From positions 22,273,337 through 22,337,336 of the forward strand of contig NC_073691.1 in NCBI RefSeq assembly GCF_029784155.1: a stretch of DNA of 64,000 bases, in the 5' to 3' direction. The notes below the pieces were generated by a model, which did not search any database, was not told the origin of the DNA, and saw only the letters and a program-made list of their open reading frames with translations. The position numbers were made by a program, and so were the translations under genes. Source of the stretch: Uranotaenia lowii (taxonomy: Eukaryota > Arthropoda > Insecta > Diptera > Culicidae). Of this stretch, positions 45,839-57,607 are shown in pieces. How positions within the stretch are numbered: the stretch's first letter is position 1; every line of letters starts with the position of its first letter.

Positions 45839-46890
45839 TTAGAGTAAGACGGCATTACCTGTTTTTGAACGCGGAAAATGTGTGACGTAATCTAGCGAGA
45901 TTACCTGAAACGGATAATCAGATGGTTTTTGCGCGCCCATGGGAGCCACCTCATTCCTATTCGTAGGCTTAAAACTTTTACAGCTATCACACTTCCTAAC
46001 ATAACTCTTTACATCGCGTGACAGCCCTGGCCAATAATAATGTTGCCACAAACGTTGAGCTGTTTTACGAATTCCTAGGTGACACCCTGTAGTCGTATCG
46101 TGGAACTGATGTAGAAGGGAGGATCTATTAGTTACCGGTACTACTATTTTCCAAGCGAGACTGACGTCCGGAGTCTTGAGAGGCTCGTAACGTTGTAAAT
46201 GACCATCAATAACTCGATATTGGGGATAGTCATTCGGAGCACCTTGAACCTTTTTAAACAGTTCATCATACCATTGATCGTTTTTGTCAAGATCGAGAAC
46301 ACTCACACCCAGTTCATCCTCGGCATTAATTGGTTGGTCTGGTATTCGCGACAAAGCGTCTGGAACAACATTAAGAGAACCTTTTCGGTACTGGATATCA
46401 AAATCGTAAGCAGCCAACCGTAGGGCCCAACGCGCCAACCTACCATAGGGATCTTTGAGATTTTTAAGGCATTTTAAGGCTTTATGATCCGTGCAAACCG
46501 TAAAATGGGAACCCTCCACATAGTGTTGAAAGTGCTCTATCGCTTAGATGACCGCTAAACACTCCTTTTCGGAAGCACTGTAATTTTTTTGAGCCCCGGT
46601 CAGCTATTTACTCATGAAAGCTACAGATCGTTCCTGATCACTAATTCCCTGACAAAGAACCGCACCTATAGCAAACCCACTAGCGTCGCATTCTATGCGG
46701 AATGGCTTCTTGTAATCCGGAATTGACAAGACTGCGGACGTTATCAAGGCAGACTTCAAAAGTGAAAAAGCGTGTTCCGTTTCAGGGGTCCAAGTGAATT
46801 TATGGATAGTTTACAACTGTAGAAACCTTATCTGGGTCTGTGTGAACACCTTCTTCGTCCAGAACATAGCCGAGATATTTTACAGAGGGA
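45839..46890 (-). pseudogene. gypsy-type RNase H and integrase N-terminus (broken)
   Basis: RNase H features: IECDASGFAIGAVL near 46690, then KNYSASEKECLAVI, and FTVCTDHKALKCL at about 46500. In-frame TAG (MSK*LTGAQ, near 46608) and TAA (LAVI*AIEHF, near 46544) interrupt it. The integrase H2C2 zinc domain is present (HQFHDTTTGCHLG...YVRKCDSCK), and the core begins with VISLDYVTHF carrying the first catalytic Asp. It then stops at 45842, so the second Asp and the Glu are missing. Upstream, at about 46797, the segment normally linking RT and RNase H is deleted and the frame changes (VNYP then FTWTPETEHAF). Confidence 0.85.
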
Positions 46891-47504
46891 GCGCAAAAGG
46901 CGGATTTTTCTTTGAACACTGTTATACCCGAATTTTAAATTCTATTTCCAACCTCAACAAGCATTCTTATGTGTTCATCAAAAGTCTCTGTTGCAATCAA
47001 AATATCATCCAAAAAGGTCCAAACTTTTGGCTGTAGGTCATGACCTAAGATTTTCGAAACCGCGCGGCTCATACACGCAGGGGCATTGGTCAATCCAAAG
47101 GCCATAACCTTAAATTGAAATAAACCTCTACCAGGGATTTTAAAAGCAGTCTTAGAATGATCTGATTCTTTGAGTGGTATCTGCCAGAAACTATCGCTCA
47201 GATCGATAGTAGTAAGGTATTTGGTACCTTCGATTTTACTGAAAATATCTTCAATGTCCGGCAAGGGGAACGCATCTTTTCTAGTGATTTCGTTAAGTTT
47301 CCGGGAATCAAGGCATAGGCGGACTTTACCATTTTTCTTTGGAACACAAACAATAGGGTTATTCCAGGCACTAGTAGATGCTTCAACCACTCCTAAGCCT
47401 AACATCCTATCCAACTCTTGATGCATCAACTTTAAACGATGGTGCAAAACAGGATAATATCTTTGTTTTATAAGCTTGGCTTCTCCAGTGTCTATCCATG
47501 CCAC
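46891..47504 (-). pseudogene. gypsy-type reverse transcriptase (fragment)
   Basis: Clear RT fingers and palm: GEAKLIKQRYYPV, LGVVEASTSAWNNPIVCVPK, KVRLCLDSRKLNEITRKDAF, YLTTIDLSDSFWQIPL, AFGLTNAPACMSRAVSKILG. The catalytic motif is FLDD, as usual in Ty3/gypsy elements. The frame ends after LVEVGNRI with TAA, and further RT homology (VKYLGYVLDEEGVHTDPDKV) continues in another frame. Its N-terminal junction with protease is cut by the nested insertions at 47505. Confidence 0.88.
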
Positions 47505-47509
47505 CGCCC

Positions 47510-49089
47510 CACAGTGGTTCAAAAACAAAAAAAGTTGGAAAAAATGATTAAAAAGCTGTTTTGTTAAGGGGGGGGTAGGGTCTAACACTTTCAAAAAATC
47601 GATTTTTTTATTTTTTTATTTTCTTATTGTAAAACATTTCAAGAATGTTATGTCAAATTTTCAAGTCAATTGAAGCAAAACTGTAGAAGTTATAGGCCTT
47701 TATCTCCTCCTATCTAATACTGCAAGAAAGCAAGAGCAGAAACTTCAAACGCGTTTTTCTCGAAAGCACATTTTTAAAGTCCGTGGACATCGTCATTTGA
47801 AAACTACTTATCCGATTCTTTTCAAATTTGGAACATATATTCTACATATAAAATACCAGACCCCAACGTTTTTCTTTTTTGATTTTTTTACTTTGGGGAG
47901 ATTTTAGAGGTGAAAAATGGCGGATTTTTAAGTGAAAAATCGTAGTTTTTACTTCAAACAGCCACAAAAATTTCATAAAAATATTTTTAAGTTAAATAAA
48001 AACGTTGGGGTCCAGAAAAACATCTATTAAAAATATTTTGCTCTGATTTTTTGACTTCTGATGATTCTGTGCTGAGATACAGTGTCCACCGCAAATCCTG
48101 TTTTCTAAAAGGCATCCTCGAAAATGCTCCGTCACCGGCTCATTTTTCAATATTTTTCTACGAAAAATTTACTAAATGTTCTTTTAACAATGCTTTGTAT
48201 AATGCAAAAAATTTGAATACATTTGTTTGAATGATAGCTCTAGAAAAAAATCGTGAAAATGGTGTTTTTTTATACCCGTTAGACCCTACCCCCCCTTAAA
48301 GATTATAGACGAAAAGTTGGAACAAAATAATAAATTACATTTTTTTTCAAAATTTGTAATTTTTTCAATAATTGCTAAAACGGGGTTTGAGCATTATACT
48401 AGGAAATTGAATATTTTTCAATTAATAATGAATATTTTTGTTAAAATTAAGTATGGGCTCCAAAACTCCTGTAGGTTGGTTGGACAAATATTAAAACTGA
48501 TGTTTTAAGGTGAATTTGCATATGTAAACAATGCTTGGTTTACTCCGTCTAAATACTTTAAAATTTGCATTTTTAAACCAAACAGAGTCCACTCAATGAT
48601 ATCGTATCCAAAATATACCAAAAACTAGCAGCTGATTTTAAGATATGTTTTTGATGAGACTTCCACCTATCCAACGGTGTATAATTTACCACGGCGATCG
48701 GCAGCGCAAGCTTTATTTTTGCTTCCGAAAAATAAATAGGGTAAATCGAAAAATTTTTATCATCTAATTTTGGGTTTTCAATCAAGCTAAACTTTATTAG
48801 TTCATGATATTAAGGAACTTCGGTATAAACATTTATAAATTTTTAAAGATTTATATGCTTTTTTAAGTTGTTTTGGGCTGAGAATGAAAATTCCTATCTT
48901 TAATTCTTGTGTTAAAGTTGTCGTTCATGTTTGTTTCATAGAAGGTGTATAAAAGGTCCTAAAAAATATCTGAATACATCATAACGTTCCTAGAATATTG
49001 GGGATTCGATTCCAATACAAAAAATTTTGGTTGTTGCTGACTTGAAAAATGGGCTTTTTACCGGCTTTTTGGGGATTTGAACCACTGTG
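47510..49089. mobile_element. MITE with CACAGTGGTTCAAA ends and CGCCC target duplication
   Basis: CACAGTGGTTCAAA at 47510 and its inverse complement TTTGAACCACTGTG at 49076-49089. A 5-bp direct repeat CGCCC lies immediately outside both ends (47505-47509 and 49090-49094). Removing the element rejoins ATGCCAC + CGCCCGTGGCGTAG, the start of the SINE. No transposase gene is inside. Confidence 0.8.
47564..48299. mobile_element. TTAA-flanked MITE (piggyBac-like target)
   Basis: TTAA then GGGGGGGGTAGGGTCTAAC at the left (47564-47586), and GTTAGACCCTACCCCCCC then TTAA at the right (48279-48299). TTAA duplication is the signature of piggyBac-type transposition. 736 bp including both TTAA, non-coding. 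It is nested in the CACAGTGG MITE. Confidence 0.8.
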
Positions 49090-49300
49090 CGCCCGTGGCG
49101 TAGATGATAGCCTTCAAGTCTTCTAAGCCAGGGGGTATGAGATCGAATCCCGGTCACGGCATACATAGTACACTTTCGGTGGATTGGTGGTTTTAGCATT
49201 TGTAAGATGCTAGCCATCATATCCTCGAAAAAAAAAATGTACGCTTAGAGTTAAGAAAAAAAGGAATCTCTTCGAGGAAACATCATGTTTCATTGAGATC
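49090..49300 (+). mobile_element. tRNA-derived SINE (second family), split by a MITE
   Basis: A-box-like TGGCGTAGATGATAG (49096-49110) and B-box GATCGAATCCC (49141-49151), followed by a tail with CGAAAAAAAAAATG and AAGAAAAAAAGG. Unlike the SINE at 39.4 kb in the body. The first bases of the SINE lie at about 47497-47509, on the other side of the nested MITE. Confidence 0.7.
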
Positions 49301-49309
49301 CTGTATGTG

Positions 49310-50060
49310 TTGTGTTGTATCTCATGTTCAATAACGGACGTTTTTCCCAATTTTCCTTCAACCGTAAAGGGAAAAAGATCGATGGTCTGCTTCAAAATTT
49401 CTTGTTGTGTAATTGACAACACCTTTGGTTTATTTTTGTTGGGAAAAGGATCTTCAATTGAAAGCGTATCGCAAAAACATGGCTTGATACCAAAGGCATT
49501 CCAAAAGTTTATACCCAATATAAGAGGCTTTGCTATAGACGGAACTAAGTGGACCGGGAGGACTCTTACGACACCATCCACTTCGAATGGAACATTTAAG
49601 TACGAACAAGAACGATGTTTGGTACCGTCCGCTGTTGCAACGACGAGGTTCGATGGAAATTCCTGAAGTTCAAGTTGTTTCAATCGCCAGTCTTCTTGTG
49701 ACCCTGCAACAGTCACGCTTGCCCCCGAATCAAGCAACCCATAGAACGACTTGCCGAAAACTTTGACCTATAAATAAGGGCGTTCATCTCCGTCAATTCC
49801 CACCGAAATAGTGCAAACCTTAGAATCTGACAACCCACTTGCGAATTCCGGGACTGAACTACACGAATCATCACTAGATACTTCCGAATTAGAATCTGTT
49901 TTTTCGCTGTCTGAGTTTAAAACATATTTTTCTGAAAGCTTCGAGGAACCACTAAAAGAATGATCATAGTTTTTGTAGCTGGTAGAAGGAAGAGGAGATT
50001 TTGAGCAGTAGTAGTGAGGAGTAGGCTCACAAGCGAAACTACAGGCATCCTCAGTTACTG
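49310..50060 (-). pseudogene. gypsy-type protease region (broken)
   Basis: The aspartic protease active site LLDSGASVTVAG lies near 49735, followed by VVATADGT and PLILGINFWNAFGI, typical of retroelement proteases. A Ser/Asp-rich linker (SSDDSCSSVPEFA) precedes it. An in-frame TAG separates RPYL from VKVFGKSFYG at about 49768. This frame is offset by -1 from gag, as expected for programmed frameshifting in an active ancestor. Confidence 0.82.
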
Positions 50061-50835
50061 CAATTTCGCTTGCTCGTTTCCCGGATCAGGTCGATGTTGG
50101 TCCTTATTAGGACAATTTCTGACGGTAGTGTCTTTTTGACCACACTTGAAACATATGAGACTTTCCCGGGGGAAAGGACACTGCTGAAGGAAGTGCTCAT
50201 TTGATCCACAATTCCAACAAGTTCGTATTTTCGTTGGCAAATGCGGTTCAGCACATGCAGTGGTATAGGTGGCTTTATCAACTTTGTTCGATTTTGGCTT
50301 AACATGTTTTAAATATTCCAGCTCACAAGCGTCAACTATGTTACCTGCATCAAGGTTATCATTGATTTGCTCGTCTATGACATTCAACCCTCTCACCCGG
50401 CTGGGAGCTGATAGAAAAGGTTCAAGCAAGCACGAAAATGGCATTCTTCGAACAAACTCTCTCCTATCCATCAAAAACTTGGCGGACTCTATTTTACGGC
50501 AAAGATCAACCAACTCTCTAACTGACCTAGGGTCATGAGTAACAACCTTTTCGAAATAAAATTGGTTCACATTTTTTCGCAAGTAAAACAACTGCTGAGT
50601 TTCGCTAAAAGGAACCGAAATCCATCGGAACAAGAGAGACATAGCCGAATTATATGATGCGAAAGACTCATCCTCACCTTGCAACCGAGTATCAATTTCT
50701 TGGAGCAATAGCTCATCGAAATGCGGTGGTAAATATTGCTCCCGAAACTTTTTTTTGGAAGTCGCGCCATGACTGAAAACCATAATACTTTTCGCGGTAC
50801 CATCTCAAATTAATTTCATAAGTGTAAAATCGCCG
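50055..50835 (-). pseudogene. gypsy-type gag with zinc knuckles (frameshifted)
   Basis: The open frame 50055-50783 contains KFREQYLPPHFDE, a gag capsid motif, and two C-terminal knuckles. CWNCGSNEHFLQQC is a canonical CCHC. CFKCGQKDTTVRNC has Thr where the His should be. Upstream, gag homology (WYREKYYGFQSWRDFQKK) continues in a different frame. The switch is at a run of eight A (50749-50756 region) where seven would keep frame. The N-terminal part of gag and any LTR are missing. Confidence 0.82.
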
Positions 50836-51589
50836 CCCATTTCTAAAGTTTTTAAATTTACTGATCTCCCTGAAAAAAATTACAGCTGTTTAGAAAGGAA
50901 TTGTTGAAAAAATGTACCGTTCATAAGCTCTCGGCATTTATTTATTTACTTAATGTACTCAAAAGCACGGACCTCTTGAACTTTGAATTGAACTTCAAAT
51001 TGAATCTCAAAATTGATCCTTTTTAGTTTGCACACAGAAAAGAATAATACATTTCAGTGGAACATCTCATGAAATCAAATCTTGATATGATATTTATTTT
51101 CGGAAGAATCATCCATAAACAGGATGAAAATGCATTTGGTTATTTGTTAAGACCCGAATGAACACTCAGGGTTTAAAAGGTCATTAATTTTTTTTGTTTA
51201 ATTCTAGAGAAGTTATAATATTTGCGCTTTCACAAATATACCTAAAGCATACTCAACTGTATTCATCGAATAAACATGTTGCCGATGCACTTCTCTATGA
51301 GCGACTTTTAACTTAATTTGTGATCTAAAATTTGATTTTAAAGTTCAAATTTCAAATCTGATCGAGCTATTAAAATGAATTTCTGCTCGGAAATCTGAAT
51401 GACTTGGAAAATCTGGATTATAAAGTTATGATTTCGAATCCCATTTCTACCACATTATTCGTAACAAATGAGAAATTTATGGACGACAAATGTTGTTTAT
51501 TTTTCAATCGCCCACAAATGCAATTCCCATCCGAGTTTGTTTTCATTCCAACCGAATTTCTAAATTCGTTCAGAATTTTTCTGCATCGA
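50836..51589. other. No recognised gene
   Basis: AT-rich. No LTR of the gypsy relic could be identified here. Confidence 0.45.
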
Positions 51590-54190
51590 AGGGGTTGAGA
51601 GGACAGCCTGAGCTTTTTGATTACAATTTCAAGCCAGTTAAATGTGATTATTGAAGCAAATTTCAAGCGAAGTGAGAACACAGCTTGAAATTGGATGTCG
51701 AGTTGGGAGGACCGCCGGTGTTATTGACACAAATTTCAAGTGAGGTGAGAAGACTGCTTGAATTTGAATGGCGTGTTGTAACGGTTTAATAATGCAAAAC
51801 CTTTTCTTTGTACGACCAATATCAAAAACACATTGATTTGAGATAAACGACTGTTAATATCCATATAATTATATCCTTAATAGTTTAACCAAAATAAATA
51901 AGCGTTAATTTAATTATTTTATTCCTAAAGCGAAAACATTTCGACATTCATATTTCAAGCGCCACCCTAGACGAACAATCATCAAAACCATTAACACGCT
52001 GTTGAAGGCTTTAGATCAATCAACACACTTCCAACTTTAAACGTGTGGCTTGAGACGCCGTTTTCCGTAGTCCACCGCAGTACAGCAAAAGTGGTGAGGT
52101 AATGGCTGCCCAAAACCCCACAATAAATTAACCGAAAACGTGAGTACTCCCATATGAAGAACATGTTTCTTCTGCGATCGCTTTAAGACTTACGTTTTTC
52201 GCCCGCAATTTATGTTGCGCGAGCGCGAGATTTTGGCAGCATCATTGAATCAGCGGGCTATGAAATTGTTCGGACTGGCGAGCCACTTAAAAGTAGCCCT
52301 ATCTTCGAAAACTTGTAATTCGTTTCTCATGAAACAATAATAAATGGAGACGAAAATCAGACACATCTGAGTCATACAAAACATCTAACAACTCCACCAC
52401 GAACACCACCAGTAAAATTGAGAGAGAAGGAAAAGCTTAGGCCTAACACACTATAAATGTAAACAAACACAGCAGTGGAAAGCACAATAAAATGGAATGT
52501 TTTCGCACAAATGAAAGTCGGCTTCGATAAGTTTCGAGAGAAATAAGAGTTTGAAGATGCGCAATTAATTCAGGTATTGGGAAAGGGGATTACAAGTTGT
52601 TCCTTTATTTTGTTCACATTTTTCCACTTTAGAGTTTTACAGCGAATCCAGTCACGATCATTCTTTCGCTAAACCGGGGTAGAGGGCGGAGTCTTGTACG
52701 ACGGCTTAAACCCTGGTAGTTTATCTTTGGGCCGAACAACAGCTAACTCCCCTTTCCTCGAATTTCTGCAGGGTTTCGTCTCGTCTTTGGGGCGGCCTCA
52801 AAAGGGCCGAAGTACGAATCCCTTTTTGGAGACCCTTCCGCTTCTTTCCCAAAATAGGGAATCGAAAGGAACTCGCGACCGAGTCTCATCAGCTGGGCAA
52901 ACCAAGACAGGGTAGGTGGTCTTCCATCCGGAAGTGGCGCTTAAGCCACCCACTTAAAAACGGAAGTGTGTCGGGCCTCTCGTTATAGTGTTTGGAGGTC
53001 CGCCAGTGCATATTGACGCGAATTTCAATCGAGTCGAGAGGACAGCATAGATCGGAAGGTGGGTTGAGAGGACAGCCTAAGCGTTTGGATTACAATTTCA
53101 AGCAAGTTAAAAGACAGTTTTGAATTGAATGGCGAGTTTGGAGGACCAGCAGTGCATATTGACGCAAATTTCAAACACGTTGAGAGGACAGCCTGAGCGT
53201 TTTGATTACAATTTTGAGCGAGTTGAGAGGACCGCCATGCATATTGACGTGAATTATGAGAAATTACCTGAACGTATATTTAGATAACAAGAGGATACCC
53301 GAAGGACAGCTTGAAATCGGAAGGCAGGTTGAGAGGACAGCCTCAAAGTTTTGATTACAATTTGAAAAGAGTTGAGAGGAAAAAAAATTGGACGGCGTGT
53401 TTGGAGGACCGGTAATGCAAATTGACGCAAATTTCAAGTAAGTTGAGAGGACAGCTTGAAATTGGACGGCGTGTTTGGAGGACCGGTAGTGCATATTGAC
53501 GCAAATTTCAAGCAAGTTGAGAGGACAGCTTAAAACGGACGGCGTGTTTGGAGGACCGCCAGTGCAAACTGACGCAATTTTCAATCGAGTTGAGAGGACA
53601 CCTTGAAATCGGAAGGCGGGTTGAGAGGACAGCCTGAAAATTTTGATTACAATTTAAAGCAAGTTGAGAGGACAGCTTGAACTCGGAAGACGAGCTGAGA
53701 GGATCGCCAGAGCATGTTGACAATTTGAAATTGGAAAGCGGGTTGAGAGGACAACCTGAGCGTATTGATTATAATTTCAAGCGAGTTGAGAAGATTTAGC
53801 TTGAAATTGGATGGCAAGTTGGGAGAATCGCCGCGCCAGTGCATATTGACGTGAATATAAAGCGAGTTGAGAGGACATCTTAAAATTGGAAGACGGGTTG
53901 AGATGATAGCCTGAGCATATTGATTACAATTTTAAGCAAGCTGAAAAGGAAGCTTTAATTTGGATAGCGAGATGGGAGGATCGCCAGTGCATATTGACGT
54001 ATATTTCGAGCAAGTTGAGAGAACTGTTTGAAATAGGAGAACGGGTTGAAAGGACAGCCTGAACGTTTTGATTACAATTTCAAGCGAGTTGATAGGACAG
54101 CTTGAAATTGGATGGCGAGTTGGAAGGACCGCCAATGCATATTGACGTGAATATCAAACGAGGAAATTACCCGGAATTATAGATAACAAG
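51590..54190. repeat. Tandem repeat, unit about 145 bp, degenerate
   Basis: Recurring phrases in order: GAGGACCGCCAGTGCATATT, GACGCGAATTTCAAGCGAG, TTGAGAGGACAGCTTGAAAT, CGGAAGGCGGGTTGAGAGG, ACAGCCTGAGCGTTTTGATT, ACAATTTCAAGCAAGTTGAG. The array starts at 51590, is interrupted by a solo-LTR-like insertion (51777-52987) and continues to about 54190. Units vary by sub-repeat loss, so lengths are irregular. Open frames 53264-54135 are shadows of the repeat. Confidence 0.85.
51777..52987. mobile_element. Solo-LTR-like insertion, 1.21 kb, with 4-bp target duplication
   Basis: It starts TGTAACGGTTTAATAATG and ends CTCTCGTTATA. The ends are short imperfect inverses (TGTAACG against TATAACG). GTGT flanks both sides (51773-51776 and 52988-52991), and removing the element restores GGCGTGTTTGGAGG, which occurs intact in neighbouring repeat units (for example near 53465). 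Internally a TATAAA lies near 52452 and an AATAAA near 52488, as in an LTR. No gag-pol. The retroelement family is unassigned; TGTAACG...CGTTACA-type ends occur in some LTR families. Confidence 0.7.
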
Positions 54191-54489
54191 AGGATTGCTT
54201 TTAATTGAGAGACGAGTACAGCCTTAATGCCATGGCCATGGCCGGGAGGAGGGGGGTTTGGGGCTTAATTCCCCCCCCCCCCCCCATCCCCATGAGGGTC
54301 CAAAAAGCAAGCAAAGCTACACTCAAAATTTCAAATCCATAGTAAAATTATGATCAAAGAGCAAAGATATTCAAGAGTAACAATCTAGACTAAAAACTAA
54401 TGCCAAAAATTCAAAAACCCATCCCAAGTTAAAAAATTCTGTCACAGTTTTTAAAAATTTTCTCACTTGTTCAAAGAATAAGGTTGTTA
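54191..54489. other. Intergenic, with a C-homopolymer
   Basis: Contains a run of about 17 C at 54271-54287 within TTAATTCCCC...CATCCCCATGAGGG. Nothing else is recognisable. Confidence 0.5.
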
Positions 54490-54860
54490 GATTTTTTTCA
54501 GCACGTATCCGGGCCAGAAAAATCCGAGTTGTTTTAGATAAAAACCTGGCAGAACCGGGTATTTGATTTCAAAATTGTCGAGCAAAATCCAGGCAATACC
54601 GGCCAATTTTGATTGGAACCTAGGAATTGCTCATCCAAAATCAAGGAAAACTTTAAAAAACATTTCATGATTTTTTTTTAAATTTGCTTCAGGAATGTCG
54701 GACACATAAGTAAAAAATAATTTACAATAAAATTTGTTTTTTAAAGTTTGGTTTCAAAATGAGAATAAGAACAGACCCGGCAAAATACGGGTTTTCCTAT
54801 GAAATCCGGGCAACCGGGTGACCGAGTTTCTCCAAAATTGATATTTAATATTGGGGAATA
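54490..54860 (+). repeat. Dispersed CCGGGC-rich repeat, member A
   Basis: TTTTTCAGCACGTATCCGGG, CCAGAAAAATCCGA, then a long AT-rich middle, then GGCAACCGGGTGACCGAG. The first 130 bp align in the same orientation with 61225-61390 (TTTTTCAGCAAGTACCCGGG, CCGGAAAAATCCGG). Confidence 0.65.
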
Positions 54861-57296
54861 TTTATACTATTTATTGAGCAATCTGGCAACCTTATCACAG
54901 GTCTGAATATTAATCATTAAATTAAACCCCTTTTTGAGGTTGTAGTGTATTTCAACATATTTTCGTATTTCTGATTCTGATTCTGAAGTTTAGGATTCTT
55001 GATTTTTAGTTTAAATAATTATTAAAAATTAGGAATTAAATATTTACTGCTTTGAAATCCCGCTTAAAATTCGGTTTTGCATTTCATATCAAATTTGAAT
55101 CATGTTTTTGGAAAATCATTTGCATTTTCAATATTTTGGTAATAGTTTTCCGAGAATGAAAAAAAGAAGAATGTTGCTTTATATTCAAATTCGAAGTTCT
55201 CAATTTTCATTCTAACACAAACTTTAAACACATTGAGCTTCTAAGTGATGATCTAGAATTGAAAACTCAGATTCAGATTCATCATTTGAAATTCACATTT
55301 CAATTCAGATTCACAACACAGATTAGAAATAAATAATTGAAAATATGTAATAAGATTAAACCACCGATACAGAATTTAAATAATAGATTCATGAATGATG
55401 GTTCAAAAATTTGGCTCATAAAATTTTGATCTGGAATTAAGATTTAAAAATCGTTCTTATTATTCATTTCAGAAATCACAAAGAAATTCAGAAACAGATT
55501 CAAAGTTCAATTTTTGAATTCAGGTTTAGAATTCAGATTTAAAATTCAGGAAAAGATTAAAATTGTTAATGGGTTTTTCAATCAACATAAAATTGTAGAG
55601 GAATTCAAGAGAACATTAACTTCAAAATTTTCTTGTCTATTACTAGATTTATAATTTTTTATTTGGAATTTGTTTGTACACACAATTCAGCTGAAAATCA
55701 CAGATATAAAGAAGAATTTGGGTTAATTTTATATGTTTTGTTTTATGCAAAATATCCCAAATAATATTGAAAAAAAAACTCATCCACAGGATTTTTGTTA
55801 TGGAATTGATTCTTCATGAAAAATATTTTCTGTTAAAAACCCTGATATTCACCTTAAAATCTGCACAAAATTCTATATTTTCTCGGTGTATTATATAACA
55901 TTAATGAAATTGCAGTTTGTAATGCTAAGTTTCAAGTTAAAATCAATAATTTAGTTCAAACAAATTCTTAATGAAAGAGACGAATTTTTTTAAAACAATT
56001 TCGTTCAACAAGTGTTAAATTCTGTAAATTTTACATCAGTACATTGGTAAAATTCATGGTTCAGCCAAATAGATGTTTTCTGAAACAAAAGAAATTTCAC
56101 AAATTTTTATTCGGTAAAAAACTAATACCACAAGCTTCTTTAAAGCATATTCGAAAAAAAAAGGTTAACACCAGCTTTGCCTTACAAGACTGCAACGTTA
56201 TGCTAAGGAAATTGCAATTTTTGATTTTTACTCTAGGTTTCATTAGGAGCAGAAAATTTCAGACATTTTTTTGCTAAGCTATGTGGACACAAAAATGCAG
56301 GATGGCCTTAAGTTATAGATAAAGAATGGAAAAATATGTTTTTTGCATGTGAAGTAATCTTGAGATGATGGAATTGTGTGTTTCAATAAATTATTACATG
56401 CAAATCAGGCTTTCATAGCGAAAATAAAGCAAATCGTTAGAAGATCGATGTTTTGGTTTCATCTTAAAAAAAAAACAGTGAGCAATTTTTGAAAATTTTC
56501 CAGCCTTATGAAAAAACTGCAGTTATCAAAACAAAAAAATTGCGACAGCTCATGGATTCCATCCACTCGTTTATTTAGTCGCAATGACTGATTTTTTCTT
56601 TTTCGATTCTGAGACGTTCTTATTAGTTTCGACAGTCTACTAGTGAATGGTTAGAAATTGAACTGATGAATTCTTCTTCGGATTTTTCAAACACACTGTC
56701 TTATAAAAAATCACAAAAATACCGTTGATTGCAGGAAAATATGGCAAAAAATATTAAATTATAATCTACTCTAAACAACGTACATTTTCTATTGAGCATT
56801 GAAAAAAATATTAACAATTTTTTTTTGCCTAATCATTGCCTGGAATTCCACTAATTGAAGTTTGTATGTATGAGTGAAAACGATCTATTGATCGAGGAAA
56901 TGTCTCACTGATTCGGTCTTTGACTCTCAGCTTCTAAAAAAATAAAGCTTATCAAGCTAAATTATGTGCTGGATTTCTAATAGTAGTTTCATTTGACCTT
57001 GTTTAAAAATTTACCTAATTTACCTATAGTCCTTGTGAAATCTCTTACAAATATTTTGTAAGAATCAGTGAATATTTGACTCATAAAAACTGTGAATTGA
57101 AAAAAAATAATCATCTGAAGTCATAATCAGAACAAATGAGACATCGTTGCAAATTTTAAACATTACTGCAATCGTCCAACTGCAACGAGTGTTTCTTATC
57201 GCAAACTTCAGCATCCAGTTTGCCACCCACTTTTCCTAGCAGTTGACTGTCGAGAAATGTCGTTTTCCCACCCACTCAAAAGGAATTACACTCCCT
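54861..57296. other. AT-rich intergenic; no recognised gene
   Basis: Low-complexity AT-rich sequence with frequent ATTCAGATTC-like words (55170-55560). The open frame 56044-56277 has A/T-driven composition and no domain. Confidence 0.45.
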
Positions 57297-57607
57297 CTAC
57301 TTACAGAAGAAAGATACTTCCTCGATTAGAGTAAGCAAGCAATCAGGAGAAAAACTACAACCATTACCAGAGTGTTGGGCTGAGGGAAAGGTTCTGTCCC
57401 CGGTTCCAGGACTCGAGTTGTTGTAAACAACTTTATTGGTACGAAAATTGATCATCATAAATGTGTCTTCTTCCAGTCGTACTTGCTGCTGTTTTTCCGC
57501 TTTACTTTGTTGAAGTCTTACTTCTAATTGCTTCATTACTCAACGACCCGGGAAAAGCAACTTTGAAGGGCTTGCATTGGTGGAGACTTGAAAAATAAAC
57601 TGGCTGG
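57297..57607 (-). CDS. Possible isolated coding exon, hypothetical
   Basis: An open frame from ATG 57536 encodes a Gln/Lys/Glu-rich start (MKQLEVRLQQSKAEKQQQVR) that could form a short coiled coil, then a Ser/Gly-rich part. A good donor (TCT|GTAAGTAG) overlaps its end and an acceptor-like TTATTCCAG lies at about 57608 upstream. No continuation exon or homolog is recognised, so this may be chance. Confidence 0.2.

Larger units (their letters stand above)
47505..49310. mobile_element. Nest of three insertions inside the gypsy pol gene
   Basis: Pol homology stops at IDTGEAK on one side (about 47490) and at VIEHEI on the other (about 49325). Between them is a SINE interrupted by a MITE that is interrupted by a TTAA-flanked MITE (see separate entries). 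The SINE's own target duplication is unclear: TATC occurs near both edges. Confidence 0.75.
45839..50835 (-). mobile_element. Ty3/gypsy-type retrotransposon relic, multiply broken
   Basis: Reading on the minus strand from about 50835 down: gag with zinc knuckles, protease, a 1.8 kb nest of insertions, reverse transcriptase, RNase H, and an integrase zinc domain that breaks off at the start of the catalytic core. The order PR-RT-RH-IN places it in Ty3/gypsy. No LTR is seen at either end. There are several in-frame stops, an A-run frameshift and at least one deletion, so it is a dead copy. Confidence 0.88.

Noticed and set aside
49096..49151. A tRNA gene at the second box pair
   Set aside because: The flanking sequence is a SINE interrupted by a MITE, and acceptor-stem pairing is not evident.
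53264..54135. Several small open frames with CTGGPPNTPS/LSSQ motifs
   Set aside because: They recur because the underlying 145-bp DNA repeat recurs, and their frames shift between units.
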